Shown: piece after piece, positions 26,050 through 36,690 of the stretch
How positions within the stretch are numbered: the stretch's first letter is position 1
How the letters are laid out: each line of letters starts with the position of its first letter
Assembly: GCA_903830425.1 (NCBI GenBank)
Contig: CAIKTR010000245.1
Coordinates: 2,501-48,961, forward strand
From: an uncultured Opitutia bacterium
Lineage (GTDB): Bacteria > Verrucomicrobiota > Verrucomicrobiia > Opitutales > Opitutaceae
Direction: 5' to 3'
Length of the DNA: 46,461 nucleotides
Translations under genes and position numbers: made by a program
The notes under the pieces: generated by a model
What the model was told of the DNA's origin: nothing
Database searches by the model: none
The model's input: the letters and a program-made list of their open reading frames with translations, nothing else

Positions 26050-26059
26050 CTATCGATAG
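26050..26059. promoter_or_regulatory. Palindrome CTATCGATAG upstream of the LysR gene
   Basis: A perfect 10-bp palindrome 41 bases before the LysR start codon, in an AT-rich stretch with further CTAT and ATAG tetramers (26076-26079, 26093-26096). LysR regulators bind interrupted palindromes near their own promoters, so this is a plausible autoregulatory site. It does not match the full OxyR spacing. Confidence 0.4.
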
Positions 26060-26099
26060 TTGAAATAATCAGTATCTATTGCTTTCATCTGTATAGACT

Positions 26100-27002
26100 A
26101 TGGAACTGCATCAACTTCGCTACCTTGTGGCCATCGCTGAGACCGGGAACTTCACCCGGGCTGCCGAGCGCAGCCATATAACTCAGCCATCTCTAAGTCA
26201 GCAGGTTATAAATCTTGAAAAGGAGGTTGGGCATAAACTTTTCCATCGTCTGGGCCGCAAGGCGGTGCTGACGGAAGCAGGCGCGACCTTTCTGGAGCGA
26301 GCCCGCCGCATCCTATTCGAGGTGGAGAACGCGGCCAAGGAACTCCAGGACCACCCGGCTCTTGATCGCCGCATCACGGTCGGAGCGCTTCCCACGGTGG
26401 CCCCCTACCTCGTGGCCCCGCTCATTGCCCGCTGTCGGGAAACCCACCCTAACCTGCTGGTGCACATGCGGGAGGATTTTCGCAGCGACCTGAGCCGGGC
26501 GGTGCTGGAGGGCGAGCTCGACCTCGCCGTGGTCACCCTGCCAATCAAGGACCACCGGCTTTCCATCGAACCGCTCCTGACCGAGCCCCTCCTCCTGGTC
26601 GTGGGCAAGGGACATCCGCTCACCGGGCGCTCGGAAATCACCGCCAACGACCTGGCCGATGAAACCTTCGTCACGATGGGTGACTCCAGCTCCCTCGCCG
26701 CCCAGATCCGCAGCTTCTGCGGCGACCACAACTTCGCCCCCAAGGTCGGATACCGCTGCTCCCAGATGTCCACCCTGAAGCTCTTCGTCGGCATGGGCGC
26801 GGGCATCTCCATCCTGCCCCAGGTCGCCCAACTGCCGTCGGACCGCGAGTCGCTGACCTATCTCCGCCTGACCGACAGCGCCCCGACGCGTGAACTGGCC
26901 GTCATCCGCCATCTGCAGCGGTACCAAAGCCGCGGGGCCGAGCAGTTCCTCGCCCTGTTGCGCGAACACGCCCGCACCCATGGACAGGGCGCGGCACCCT
27001 GA
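26100..27002 (+). CDS. LysR-family transcriptional regulator
   Basis: A 300-residue LysR-type regulator. The N-terminal winged helix-turn-helix (1-60, with FTRAAERSHITQPSLSQQV) is followed by a linker helix and a periplasmic-binding-protein-like effector domain (about 90-295). General similarity is to OxyR/CynR-type proteins. Two Cys occur in the effector domain (in FCGDHNF and YRCSQMS), but I do not see the standard OxyR redox motif, so peroxide sensing is not claimed. It diverges from the small membrane gene, and an MFS transporter gene follows 41 bp later. Confidence 0.9.
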   Translation: MELHQLRYLVAIAETGNFTRAAERSHITQPSLSQQVINLEKEVGHKLFHRLGRKAVLTEAGATFLERARRILFEVENAAKELQDHPALDRRITVGALPTVAPYLVAPLIARCRETHPNLLVHMREDFRSDLSRAVLEGELDLAVVTLPIKDHRLSIEPLLTEPLLLVVGKGHPLTGRSEITANDLADETFVTMGDSSSLAAQIRSFCGDHNFAPKVGYRCSQMSTLKLFVGMGAGISILPQVAQLPSDRESLTYLRLTDSAPTRELAVIRHLQRYQSRGAEQFLALLREHARTHGQGAAP

Positions 27003-27043
27003 CTGTTGCGCTTCGGCCCAAAAACCCAACCGTTGCCGCCTGC

Positions 27044-28318
27044 ATGTCCCTGTCCGGCCAACACCACGCCCTCTCCCCTGCCCGCGAACGCGCCACGCTG
27101 CTCACGCTCGGGGCGGTGCAGTTCACCCACATCCTTGATTTCATGATCATGATGCCGCTCGGGGCGCAGCTGATGCGGGTGTTCCAGCTCACCCCCGCCC
27201 AGTTCACGCAACTGGTCGCCTGCTACGGGCTGGCGGCGGCGGTCAGCGGCTTCCTCGGCGGATTTTACATGGACCGGTTCGATCGCAAGCGCGCCCTGCT
27301 GCTGCTCTATGCAGGCTTCGGCGTCGCCACGCTGGCGTGCGGGCTGGCCCCCACCCATCACTGGCTCATGGCCGCCCGGCTGGCCGCCGGCGCCTTCGGC
27401 GGCCTGGCCGGCTCGATGGTCACCGCCATGGTCGGGGACATCATTCCGCCCGCCCGCCGGGGGCGCGCCATGGGCTTCGTGAGCTCCGCCTTCCCGTTCG
27501 CCTCGGTCATGGGCGTGCCCGCCGGCCTCGTCCTCGCGGGCCACTTCGGCTGGCATGCCCCCTTCTTCATGCTCGCCGGCTGTGCCGCCGCCAACCTCCT
27601 CCTCGCCTCGGTGGCCCTCCCCCACCTGCCCACCGCCGTCCAGGGCCACAATCCCCGCCGGCAGATGCAGGAGATCCTGTCGCACGGGCTGCACCTCCGC
27701 GCCTTCGCCGTCGGCACCGTGCTCGTCATGGCCGGCGGCGTGATCGTCCCGTTCATCGCCCCCTCCTTCATCGCCAACGTCGGCCTCGACGAAAAGGTCC
27801 AGCTGCCGCTCACCTACGCGGCGGGCGGCCTGGCCACGATGTTCACCGTGCCCGCCATCGGCTGGCTCAGCGACCACATGGACCGCCTCCAGCTGCTCAC
27901 CTGGCTGTCCGCGGCGGCCGCCGTCGTCGTCCTCTTCCTCGTGCGGCTGGGCCCGTCCTCCGTCGGCGTCGCCGCCTTCATGATGGCGCTGTTCATGATC
28001 ACGATGTCGGGGCGCTTTGCCCCCGCCATGACCATGGTGACGAACGCCGTCGAGGCGCGCTACCGCGGCGGATTCATGAGCGTCAACGCCGCCCTCCAGC
28101 AGGCCGCCAGCGGCTGCGCCAACGTGCTCGCCGGACTGTTCGTCACCAGCACCGCCGCCGGTCGCCTCGCCGGCCTTCCCGTGCTCGGGTACATCGCCGT
28201 CGGCTTCTTCGCCCTCACCGTCCTCTGCGCCGCCGAGCTCCGCGCCGCCGCCCCGCACGTGTCCACCCCCGCGAAGGGCGACGTGCCCCCGCTCCCGCCG
28301 GTGGAGGCCGCCGCCTGA
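27044..28318 (+). CDS. MFS transporter
   Basis: A 424-residue major facilitator superfamily protein with about 12 transmembrane helices. The conserved loop after helix 2 is GGFYMDRFDRKRALLL (about 69-84), and GDIIPPARRGRAMG lies in the loop region near 130. The substrate cannot be told from the sequence; DHA-type drug and metabolite exporters share this pattern. It lies 41 bp downstream of the LysR gene and ends 1 bp before the U32 gene. Confidence 0.88.
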   Translation: MSLSGQHHALSPARERATLLTLGAVQFTHILDFMIMMPLGAQLMRVFQLTPAQFTQLVACYGLAAAVSGFLGGFYMDRFDRKRALLLLYAGFGVATLACGLAPTHHWLMAARLAAGAFGGLAGSMVTAMVGDIIPPARRGRAMGFVSSAFPFASVMGVPAGLVLAGHFGWHAPFFMLAGCAAANLLLASVALPHLPTAVQGHNPRRQMQEILSHGLHLRAFAVGTVLVMAGGVIVPFIAPSFIANVGLDEKVQLPLTYAAGGLATMFTVPAIGWLSDHMDRLQLLTWLSAAAAVVVLFLVRLGPSSVGVAAFMMALFMITMSGRFAPAMTMVTNAVEARYRGGFMSVNAALQQAASGCANVLAGLFVTSTAAGRLAGLPVLGYIAVGFFALTVLCAAELRAAAPHVSTPAKGDVPPLPPVEAAA

Positions 28319-28319
28319 C

Positions 28320-30863
28320 ATGACTCCGCCCGCCCCCGCCTCGCCGCTCCGCCGGCCGGAGCTGCTGTCGCCGGCCGGCGACTGGGAGTGCGCCCGCGCC
28401 GCGGTGGAAAACGGGGCCGACGCCATCTACTTCGGCCTGGAGCGGTTCAATGCCCGCATGCGGGCGAAGAACTTCACCCAGGGCGACCTGCCGGCCCTGA
28501 TGGCGTTCCTCCACCGCCGGGGCGTGCGCGGCTATGTGACCTTCAACACCCTGGTCTTCACCGCCGAGCTGGCCGCGGCGGAGGACTACCTCCGCTCCAT
28601 CATCGCCGCCGGGGTCGATGCCGCCATCGTGCAGGATGTCGGCGCGTGCCGGCTCATCCGGTCGCTCTCGCCGGACTTCCCCATCCACTGCTCGACGCAG
28701 ATGACCATCACCAGCGGCGCCGGCGTGGCCTTTGCGCGGGAACTCGGGGCGCAGCTCGTCGTGCTCGCCCGGGAAAACTCGCTCGCGGACATGGCCCAGA
28801 TCCAGACCGCCCAGGCCGCCGCCGGGGCCCCGCTGCCGCTCGAGGTCTTTGTGCACGGCGCCCTCTGCGTCGCCTACTCCGGCCAGTGCCTCACCAGCGA
28901 GGCGCTGGGCGGCCGCTCCGCCAACCGGGGCGAATGCGCCCAGGCCTGCCGCCTCCCCTATGAACTCATCGCCGACGGCCAGCCGGTCCCGCTCGGCGAC
29001 CGGCGCTACCTGCTCAGCCCCCAGGACCTGTCCGGGCTCGACGTGCTGCCCGACCTCGTGCGCGCCGGCATCGGCTCGCTGAAGATCGAGGGCCGCCTGA
29101 AATCGGCCGAGTACGTCGCCAGCATCACCCGCGTCTACCGGCAGGCGCTCGACACCGTCATGGCGCAGCTGGGGGCGTCCGCCCCGGACCCGGCCGCGCC
29201 CGCGTTCCAGCCCCAGGCCGCCCGCTATGAGCTCGAGATGAGCTTTTCGCGCGGCCTCTCCACCGGCTGGTTTCACGGCAACGACCACCAGACGCTGGCC
29301 CACGCCCGCTTCGGCACCAAGCGCGGCGTGTTCCTCGGCGAGGTCCTGCACGTCGGCCACGCCAGCGTCACCCTGCGGCCCGCCGCCCCCGTCAAGCCGG
29401 GCGACGGCATCGTCTTCGACGACGGCAAGCCCGACGAGCGCGAGGAGGGCGGGCGCATCTACCAGGTCACCGCCGCCCGCCCCGGCGAGGCGACGCTCCA
29501 GTTCGGCCACGGCGACATCGACTGGCGCCGGGTGCGGGCCGGCCAGCGGATCTGGAAAACCAACGATCCCGCCCTCGACCGCGACGTCCGCGCCTCGTTC
29601 GCCGGCGAGCAGATCCGCTTCCAGCGCCCCCTCGCCCTCGAGGTGCATGGCCGCGCCGGCACGCCGCTCACCCTCATCGCCAACGATGGCCAGGGCCAGG
29701 TCGTGCAGCTCGAGTCCGCGCTCCCGCTCGCCGCCGCGGAGCGGCAGCCCCTGACCGCCGAGCGGCTGCGCGCCCAGCTGGGCCGGCTCGGCGGCACGCC
29801 GTTCTCGCTGGGTAAGCTGCAGTCCTTTCTCGAGGGCGAGGTGATCCTGCCCGTCAGCGAGCTCAACCGCCTGCGCCGGGAGGTCACCGCCGCGCTCGAG
29901 CAGCGGCGCACCGCACCCCAGCGCTGGCAAACGCGGTCCGTCCCGCTGCCCCCGCTCCTCCCGCCGCCCGGGGCGGACCGCGCGCCCGAGCTGATCGCCG
30001 TCATCCGGCTCCCGGAGCAGCTCGAGGCCGCGTGGCACGCCGGCAGCCGCACGATCTACTGTGAGTTCGAGAACCCCAAGTTCTACCGGGAGGCGGTGGC
30101 GCGCTTCCGGTCCCTGGCCGCGGCCGGGCCGGCCGCCGGCGCCTCCATCTGGGTCGCCCCGCCCCGCATCTTCAAGCCGGGCGAGGAGTGGATCCTCCGC
30201 CAGGTGCGCTCCTGCAACGCCGACGGCTATCTCGTCCGCAACTACGACCACCTCGCCTACTTTGCCGGCGACCGGCAGCGCGGCGACTTCTCCCTCAATG
30301 TGGCGAACCCGCTGACCGCCGGCTATTTTCTCCAGCACCACGGGCTCGAGCGCGTGACCGCGAGCTACGACCTCAACTTCGCCCAGCTCGAGGCGCTCCT
30401 GCAGGCCGCGCCGGGCGCCTGGTTCGACCTCACCGTGCACCAGCACATGCCGATGTTTCACATGGAGCACTGCGTGTTCTGCGCGTTTCTCTCCCGCGGG
30501 AAGGACTACCGCGACTGCGGCCGGCCGTGCGACACGCACCGGGTCGCGCTGCGCGACCGGGTCGGGGCCGAGCTCCCGCTCCGGGCCGACGCCGGCTGCC
30601 GGAACACCGTCTTCAACAACCGCGCCCAGAGCGGGGCGGACTACGTCGCCCGCCTGCTCGCCCTCGGCGCCCGCAGCTTCCGCGTGGAGTTCGTCAACGA
30701 GGACGCCGGCGAGGTCACCCGGACGCTCACGCGCTACGGCCAGCTGCTCCGCGGCGAGATCACCGGGGGCGAGCTGTGGCGGGAGCTGCAGCTCCTCAAC
30801 CAGCTGGGCGTCACCCGCGGCCAGATGGAGACCGCCGCACCGGTCCTCCACCGGAAGACCTAG
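28320..30863 (+). CDS. U32 peptidase family protein, RlhA-like
   Basis: An 847-residue U32 protein. The N-terminal U32 domain (about 12-290) has ELLSPAGDWECARAAVENGA, FVHGALCVAYSGQCL and GRSANRGECAQACRLPYEL. A middle DUF3656-like region and a C-terminal U32-like part with HCVFCAFLSRGKDYRDCGRPC supply further clustered cysteines that may hold an iron-sulfur cluster. The combination matches RlhA (E. coli YdcP), which hydroxylates a cytidine in 23S rRNA. That assignment is by architecture. The ATG lies 1 base after the MFS stop. Confidence 0.88.
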   Translation: MTPPAPASPLRRPELLSPAGDWECARAAVENGADAIYFGLERFNARMRAKNFTQGDLPALMAFLHRRGVRGYVTFNTLVFTAELAAAEDYLRSIIAAGVDAAIVQDVGACRLIRSLSPDFPIHCSTQMTITSGAGVAFARELGAQLVVLARENSLADMAQIQTAQAAAGAPLPLEVFVHGALCVAYSGQCLTSEALGGRSANRGECAQACRLPYELIADGQPVPLGDRRYLLSPQDLSGLDVLPDLVRAGIGSLKIEGRLKSAEYVASITRVYRQALDTVMAQLGASAPDPAAPAFQPQAARYELEMSFSRGLSTGWFHGNDHQTLAHARFGTKRGVFLGEVLHVGHASVTLRPAAPVKPGDGIVFDDGKPDEREEGGRIYQVTAARPGEATLQFGHGDIDWRRVRAGQRIWKTNDPALDRDVRASFAGEQIRFQRPLALEVHGRAGTPLTLIANDGQGQVVQLESALPLAAAERQPLTAERLRAQLGRLGGTPFSLGKLQSFLEGEVILPVSELNRLRREVTAALEQRRTAPQRWQTRSVPLPPLLPPPGADRAPELIAVIRLPEQLEAAWHAGSRTIYCEFENPKFYREAVARFRSLAAAGPAAGASIWVAPPRIFKPGEEWILRQVRSCNADGYLVRNYDHLAYFAGDRQRGDFSLNVANPLTAGYFLQHHGLERVTASYDLNFAQLEALLQAAPGAWFDLTVHQHMPMFHMEHCVFCAFLSRGKDYRDCGRPCDTHRVALRDRVGAELPLRADAGCRNTVFNNRAQSGADYVARLLALGARSFRVEFVNEDAGEVTRTLTRYGQLLRGEITGGELWRELQLLNQLGVTRGQMETAAPVLHRKT

Positions 30864-30872
30864 GCGCCGCGG

Positions 30873-32669
30873 CTAGCGGGGCAGCAGGAACTGGAACGTC
30901 GTCCCCGCCCCCGGGGCGCTCGTGCAGGTGATGCTGCCGCCGTGCGCCACCACGATCTCGCGCGCAATCGCCAGGCCCAGCCCGGCGCCCGCCTGGGCCT
31001 GGCCCGGCGCCCGATAAAACCGGTCAAAGACGTGCGGCCGCACGTCCTCCGGGATGCCCGGACCCTCGTCGCTCACCGCGAAGCGCACAAACCCCAGCGG
31101 GGCGACCGCCGCGCTGAGCGTGATCGTCCCGCCCGGCGGCGAATACTTGGCCGCGTTGCTCAGCAGGTTGAGGAAGACGTGCCGGATCCGGGCGTCATCC
31201 ACCCCGACGCTCTGCCCGCCCAGCCCGGGCTCGACCTGGACCGCGAGGGACAGGCCGGCCGGCTCGATCACGCCCCGGGATTCCGCCACCACCTCCTCGA
31301 GCAGGCGGGCCACCGCCACGCCGCGCCGGTCCAGGCTCGAGGCCCCGGCCTCCAGCCGGGCCAGATCCAGCAGGTTGTCGAGGATGCGCAGCAGCCGGTC
31401 GGACTCGTCGCGCGCCATTTCCAGCAGGTCCTGCTGGGTGGGCGTGAGGCCGGCGATCTTCTGCTCCAGCAGCAGGTACACGGCCATGCGGAGGCTGGTG
31501 AGCGGCGACTTGAGCTCGTGGCTGACCGTGCCCACGAGGTTCGTCTTCGCATCATCGAGCAGGCGAAACTTGGTGACATCCTGCAGGATGACCGCCGCCC
31601 CCTTGAACTCCGTCAGCTTGTCGCCGATGGCGAGAATCCGGGGCAGATAGTGGCGGTCCTCGCGCGCCACCCGGAGGGTGACCACCCGGGCATAGTCGGT
31701 GGGCAGGTAATGGACCCCGGTGGCCAGCACCTGCGCGAGCGGCTCGGCCAGGGCGGGCGGAAATCCCGCCGAAAAATCCGGGGACTGGGCCAGCTGCTCC
31801 GCCGCCGGATTGCGCACTTCCTGCGTGCCGTCCCGCGCCACCACAAACACCGGCTCGGGGGTCGAGGTGAGCGTGGCCTCCATCGTCCGCTGGGTGCGCA
31901 GGACCTTGGCCAGCGTGGCGTCGCGGTAGGCGCGCAGGTGGACGGCCAGCGCATTGAAGGTCCGGGCCAGCTGGCCGAGTTCATCCTGCGAGGTCACCGG
32001 CACCTCCCGGTCGAGGTCCCCGGCGCCGAGCGCGAGGGCCGAGGCCGTCACCGCCTGAATGGGCCGGAGGAAGGAATCCGCCAGCCGCCAGGCCAGGTAG
32101 AAAAAGAGCCCGACCGCGCCCAGCATGGCGGCCAGCAGGAGCCGCAGGGACTCGTCGATCCGCGCCTTCATGCGCGCCTCCGCGCCGGCGATCTCCCGGT
32201 GGTCGCGCTCCAGCAGGGCGTCCAGGGTGCGGTTGACCGCGAAGAAGGCGGTCTCCGTCCGCTTGAGCAGCTCGAGCCCCCCCAGCGAGCCCAGCCGCAG
32301 GGTCTCCTGGCCGGCCTGCGTGAAACTCCGGTGCTGCGCATCCAGCGCGTTGAGCAGCTCGGCCTTGTCGGCCGCCGGCTGGGCCAGCAGCTCCTCGTTC
32401 AGGCTTCGCTGGAACCGGGCCTCCTGCTCCGCAAACCGCCGGCGGGCCGCGGCCAGGTTGCCCTCCTGGCGGGCGTCGCTGAGCGCGACGTTCATCTGCG
32501 CCGCCGCCGCGCGCAGATCCTGCACCTCCTGGATCGAGCGGAAGTTGCGGGCAAAGATCGCCTCGACCGCGTCGCCCAGCTCCTGGCTGGTCCGCACCGC
32601 GTAGGCGCACACCACCAGCAGCAGCAGGAGCAGCGGCAGCAGGCCGAGGGTGAGGCGCGTGCGGAGCAT
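30873..32669 (-). CDS. Sensor histidine kinase with HAMP and PAS domains
   Basis: A 598-residue sensor kinase. Transmembrane helix 1 is about 8-24 and helix 2 about 177-196. They enclose a helical periplasmic domain of about 150 residues, and HAMP (about 197-250), a PAS-like domain (about 262-370), HisKA (His384 in SHELKSPL) and HATPase (NLLSNAAKYS 501-510, DEGPGIP 534-540, GAGLGLAI 561-568) follow. The layout resembles KinB. The frame continues upstream with an Arg/Pro-rich leader, so ATG 32669 was chosen. It lies 11 bp after the response regulator. Confidence 0.92.
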   Translation of the reverse strand: MLRTRLTLGLLPLLLLLLVVCAYAVRTSQELGDAVEAIFARNFRSIQEVQDLRAAAAQMNVALSDARQEGNLAAARRRFAEQEARFQRSLNEELLAQPAADKAELLNALDAQHRSFTQAGQETLRLGSLGGLELLKRTETAFFAVNRTLDALLERDHREIAGAEARMKARIDESLRLLLAAMLGAVGLFFYLAWRLADSFLRPIQAVTASALALGAGDLDREVPVTSQDELGQLARTFNALAVHLRAYRDATLAKVLRTQRTMEATLTSTPEPVFVVARDGTQEVRNPAAEQLAQSPDFSAGFPPALAEPLAQVLATGVHYLPTDYARVVTLRVAREDRHYLPRILAIGDKLTEFKGAAVILQDVTKFRLLDDAKTNLVGTVSHELKSPLTSLRMAVYLLLEQKIAGLTPTQQDLLEMARDESDRLLRILDNLLDLARLEAGASSLDRRGVAVARLLEEVVAESRGVIEPAGLSLAVQVEPGLGGQSVGVDDARIRHVFLNLLSNAAKYSPPGGTITLSAAVAPLGFVRFAVSDEGPGIPEDVRPHVFDRFYRAPGQAQAGAGLGLAIAREIVVAHGGSITCTSAPGAGTTFQFLLPR

Positions 32670-32680
32670 CGCGGGGCGGC

Positions 32681-34015
32681 CTAGAGCAGGCCCAGCTTCT
32701 GGCGCTTGCGGTACAGGGTGGCGGGATCGATGCCGAGCGTGCGCGCCGCCTCGTCGAGGTGGCGGCACATCGCGAGGACCCGGCGGAGATGCTCGGCCTC
32801 CAGCGCTTCCAGCGTCACGCGCCCGCCCACCGCGATCGCCGGGTTGGCCGGCCCGCCGAATTCCTCCGGCAGGTCGCACAGCTCGATCGTCTCGCCCCCG
32901 GCCAGGATGGTCGCCCGCTCGATGACGTTGCGCAGCTCCCGGAGGTTGCCGGGCCAGCGGTAGCCGGCGAACGCCACCGCAACCGCCGGCGCGAACGCCG
33001 TGATCTTCTTGCCCAGCCGGATGGCGAAAAACTTCCGGTAGCCCTCGGCCAGCCGGGCGAGGTCGCCCGGGCGCTCGTGCAGCCCCGGCAGCGCCACCGT
33101 GATGACGTTGAGCCGGTAGTAGAGGTCCTCGCGGAACCGGCCGGCCGCCACCTCCTCGGCCAGGGGGCGGTTGGTGGCGGCGATGACCCGGACGTTCGCC
33201 CGGCGGGGCTTCGCCTCCCCGACCCGCTCGTACACCCGCTCCTGGAGCAGGCGGAGCAGCTTGGGCTGGAGTTCCAGCGGCAACTCGCCGATCTCGTCGA
33301 GAAACAGCGTGCCCCCGTCGGCGGCCGCGACCTTGCCCGCGGCGTCCGCCACCGCCCCGGTGAAGGCCCCCCGCACATGGCCGAACAGCTCGGCGGCCAG
33401 CAGCTCGCGCGAGAGGCTCGGGCAGCTGACCGTGACAAACTCGGCGTCCCGCTGCGCGCTGCGGCGGTGCAGCTCGCGGGCCAGCACGCTCTTGCCCGTG
33501 CCGCTCGGCCCGAGGATCAGGAGGCTCGCCGGCGTCGCGGCGGCCTTGAACGCGACCTCCAGCGCGCGGCGGGTGGCCGGCTCCGCGGACTCCAGGTCGA
33601 CCGGCGGCGACTCGCGCGCCAGCTCGCCCTCCAGCGAGCGCACCCGGGTCTCGAGCACCCGGGTCGAGGCCAGCTTCGCGAGCACCGCCCGGATCTGGTC
33701 GGGCGTGAAGGGCTTCGGGATGAAGTCAAAGGCCCCGCGGCGCATCGCCTCGACCGCCGTGGCAATGTTGGCATAGGCGGTGAACATCACGACGGCCAGG
33801 GTGGACTGCGCCTGCAGCAGCTTGCCCAGCACCTCCAGCCCGTCCTCCGTCCCCAGCTTCAGGTCGAGGAAGGCCGCATCAAAGATCTCCTCGTCCAGCA
33901 GCTTCAGCGCCCGCAGCCCGTTGGGCGCCTCGGCCGCGGTGTGGCCGGCGGCCTCGACCGCCAGGCGCGTGGTCTTCCGGATGCCGGGCTCATCGTCAAC
34001 GATCAGGACGCGCAT
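32681..34015 (-). CDS. Sigma-54-dependent response regulator (NtrC family)
   Basis: A 444-residue activator. The receiver domain (1-120) has phospho-acceptor Asp51 and Lys101. The AAA+ domain (about 140-365) has Walker A GPSGTGKS (169-176), the sigma-54 contact loop GAFTGA (216-221) and Walker B GGTLFLDEIGE (234-244). The Fis-type HTH is at the C-terminus (about 400-444). It should activate sigma-54 promoters after phosphorylation by the adjacent kinase. Targets are unknown. The upstream frame extension to 34159 is rejected. Confidence 0.95.
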   Translation of the reverse strand: MRVLIVDDEPGIRKTTRLAVEAAGHTAAEAPNGLRALKLLDEEIFDAAFLDLKLGTEDGLEVLGKLLQAQSTLAVVMFTAYANIATAVEAMRRGAFDFIPKPFTPDQIRAVLAKLASTRVLETRVRSLEGELARESPPVDLESAEPATRRALEVAFKAAATPASLLILGPSGTGKSVLARELHRRSAQRDAEFVTVSCPSLSRELLAAELFGHVRGAFTGAVADAAGKVAAADGGTLFLDEIGELPLELQPKLLRLLQERVYERVGEAKPRRANVRVIAATNRPLAEEVAAGRFREDLYYRLNVITVALPGLHERPGDLARLAEGYRKFFAIRLGKKITAFAPAVAVAFAGYRWPGNLRELRNVIERATILAGGETIELCDLPEEFGGPANPAIAVGGRVTLEALEAEHLRRVLAMCRHLDEAARTLGIDPATLYRKRQKLGLL

Positions 34016-34179
34016 GGGAGGGAGTGTGTTTCGGGACCCGCCCGGGCCAATCCTAAAAGCCGGGGCCGGGGGGCCGCCCCCTTTCACCCGGCCGGCCCAG
34101 GGGAGGATTATTTCCCGGCCCGTGATTTCTGTTGTCGAATCCTCCCGCCAATTCCTCATAACCTCGGCCCCGACCCCGC

Positions 34180-35412
34180 ATGAATCCCCCTGCTGCCATT
34201 CCCCCGAAACCCGCCCCGGCCACCCCCGCCCCGGTCGCCGGCAAGCTGAGCGACCTCGAAATCAAGGACGCCCAGCTCATCTTCGGCACGGTGTGGCGGG
34301 AGCTCGAGGCCGACTTCAGCCGCGAAAACCTCCGCTTCCCCAAGGAGATCATCCTGCTCGGCGGCGCCCCCGGCGCCGGCAAGGGCACCAACACGGCGTT
34401 CATCAACGCCACCCGCGGCCTCACCTGCCCGCCGATCGTGATCAGCGCCCTGCTCGACTCGCCCGAGGCCAAGCGCCTCAAGGACGCCGGCAACATGGTC
34501 GGCGACCGCGAGGTCATCGGCCTGCTCCTCCGGGAGCTGATGAACCCGGCCTACCGCGACGGGGTCATCCTCGACGGCTTCCCCCGCACCCATGTGCAGG
34601 TCGAGTGTCTGAAGCTGCTGGTGGACAAGATGCACGCTCTGCGGCGGGAGTTCTTCAGCGGGCCGCTCGGCATCCACTTCCGCCAGCCGACGATCCACAT
34701 CATGGTCCTGTTCGTGGACGAGCGGGAGGCCATCGCCCGCCAGCTCAAGCGGGGCCGCGAGACCCTTGCCCACAACGAGGAGGTGGCGCGCTCGGGCGTC
34801 GGGACCCTCTGGGAGGACCGGCCGACCGACCACGACGAGGTGCTCGCACGGCGGCGCTACCGCGTCTTCAAGGAGCAGACCTGGGAGGCCCTCCAGTCCC
34901 TGCGGGAAACCTTCCACTACCACTTCATCAACGCCCAGGGATCGCTCGCGGAGGTCGAGCAGAACATCCTCAAGGAGCTGGAATACCAGAGCACGCTGGA
35001 GCTCGACCCCCGGACGGTGGACCGGCTCCGGGGCCTGCCGGTGGCCACCGAGATCGTCGTCCACGCGCGCCAGGAGCTGGTGAAGCGGCTCGACGGCTAT
35101 GAGTTCGGCCAGTCGGAGCTCTTCGCCAAGGTGGTCGGCTTCGTGGCGCAAAAGATCATGCCGATCGTGCGGCGCCACGCCATTTCCGGGGCCGCCCTGA
35201 TCAACACCGAGGACCCCGTCCTCGACCACCCCAACGCCCTGGCGATGCTGATCGACGTGTTTTCCGAGCGCGGGTTCCACGCCGTGGTCGACCTCCACCG
35301 GATCGACGTGCCCGAGCGGGTCGACCTGGCCACCGGGCAGATCAGCTGCCGCGTGAAGAAGGTCTACCGCATCCAGATCCGCTTCCACGGCTCGGAAATC
35401 CGGCGCGGCTGA
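34180..35412 (+). CDS. Nucleoside monophosphate kinase (adenylate kinase-like) with long C-terminal extension
   Basis: A 410-residue protein. The P-loop GGAPGAGKGT (61-70) and DGFPRTHVQ (132-140), with RPTDHDEVLARRRYRVF in the LID/core region, are adenylate kinase hallmarks (core about 55-265). An Ala/Pro-rich N-terminal tail (1-20) precedes the core. About 145 extra residues after the core have no recognised domain; a typical bacterial Adk is about 215 residues. It probably phosphorylates AMP or another NMP. It diverges from the response regulator gene with a 164-bp spacer. Confidence 0.85.
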   Translation: MNPPAAIPPKPAPATPAPVAGKLSDLEIKDAQLIFGTVWRELEADFSRENLRFPKEIILLGGAPGAGKGTNTAFINATRGLTCPPIVISALLDSPEAKRLKDAGNMVGDREVIGLLLRELMNPAYRDGVILDGFPRTHVQVECLKLLVDKMHALRREFFSGPLGIHFRQPTIHIMVLFVDEREAIARQLKRGRETLAHNEEVARSGVGTLWEDRPTDHDEVLARRRYRVFKEQTWEALQSLRETFHYHFINAQGSLAEVEQNILKELEYQSTLELDPRTVDRLRGLPVATEIVVHARQELVKRLDGYEFGQSELFAKVVGFVAQKIMPIVRRHAISGAALINTEDPVLDHPNALAMLIDVFSERGFHAVVDLHRIDVPERVDLATGQISCRVKKVYRIQIRFHGSEIRRG

Positions 35413-35438
35413 GCCGCCGCCCCGCCCGGCCGCCGGAC

Positions 35439-36680
<1,242 letters not shown>

Positions 36681-36690
36681 CGGGGCGGGT

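Noticed and set aside
26100-27002. LysR gene as OxyR
   Set aside because: The effector domain has two Cys but not the standard OxyR redox motif, and the upstream tetramers lack OxyR spacing.
28215-30851. 878-codon minus-strand ORF across the U32 gene
   Set aside because: Antisense shadow; the plus strand encodes clear U32 motifs.
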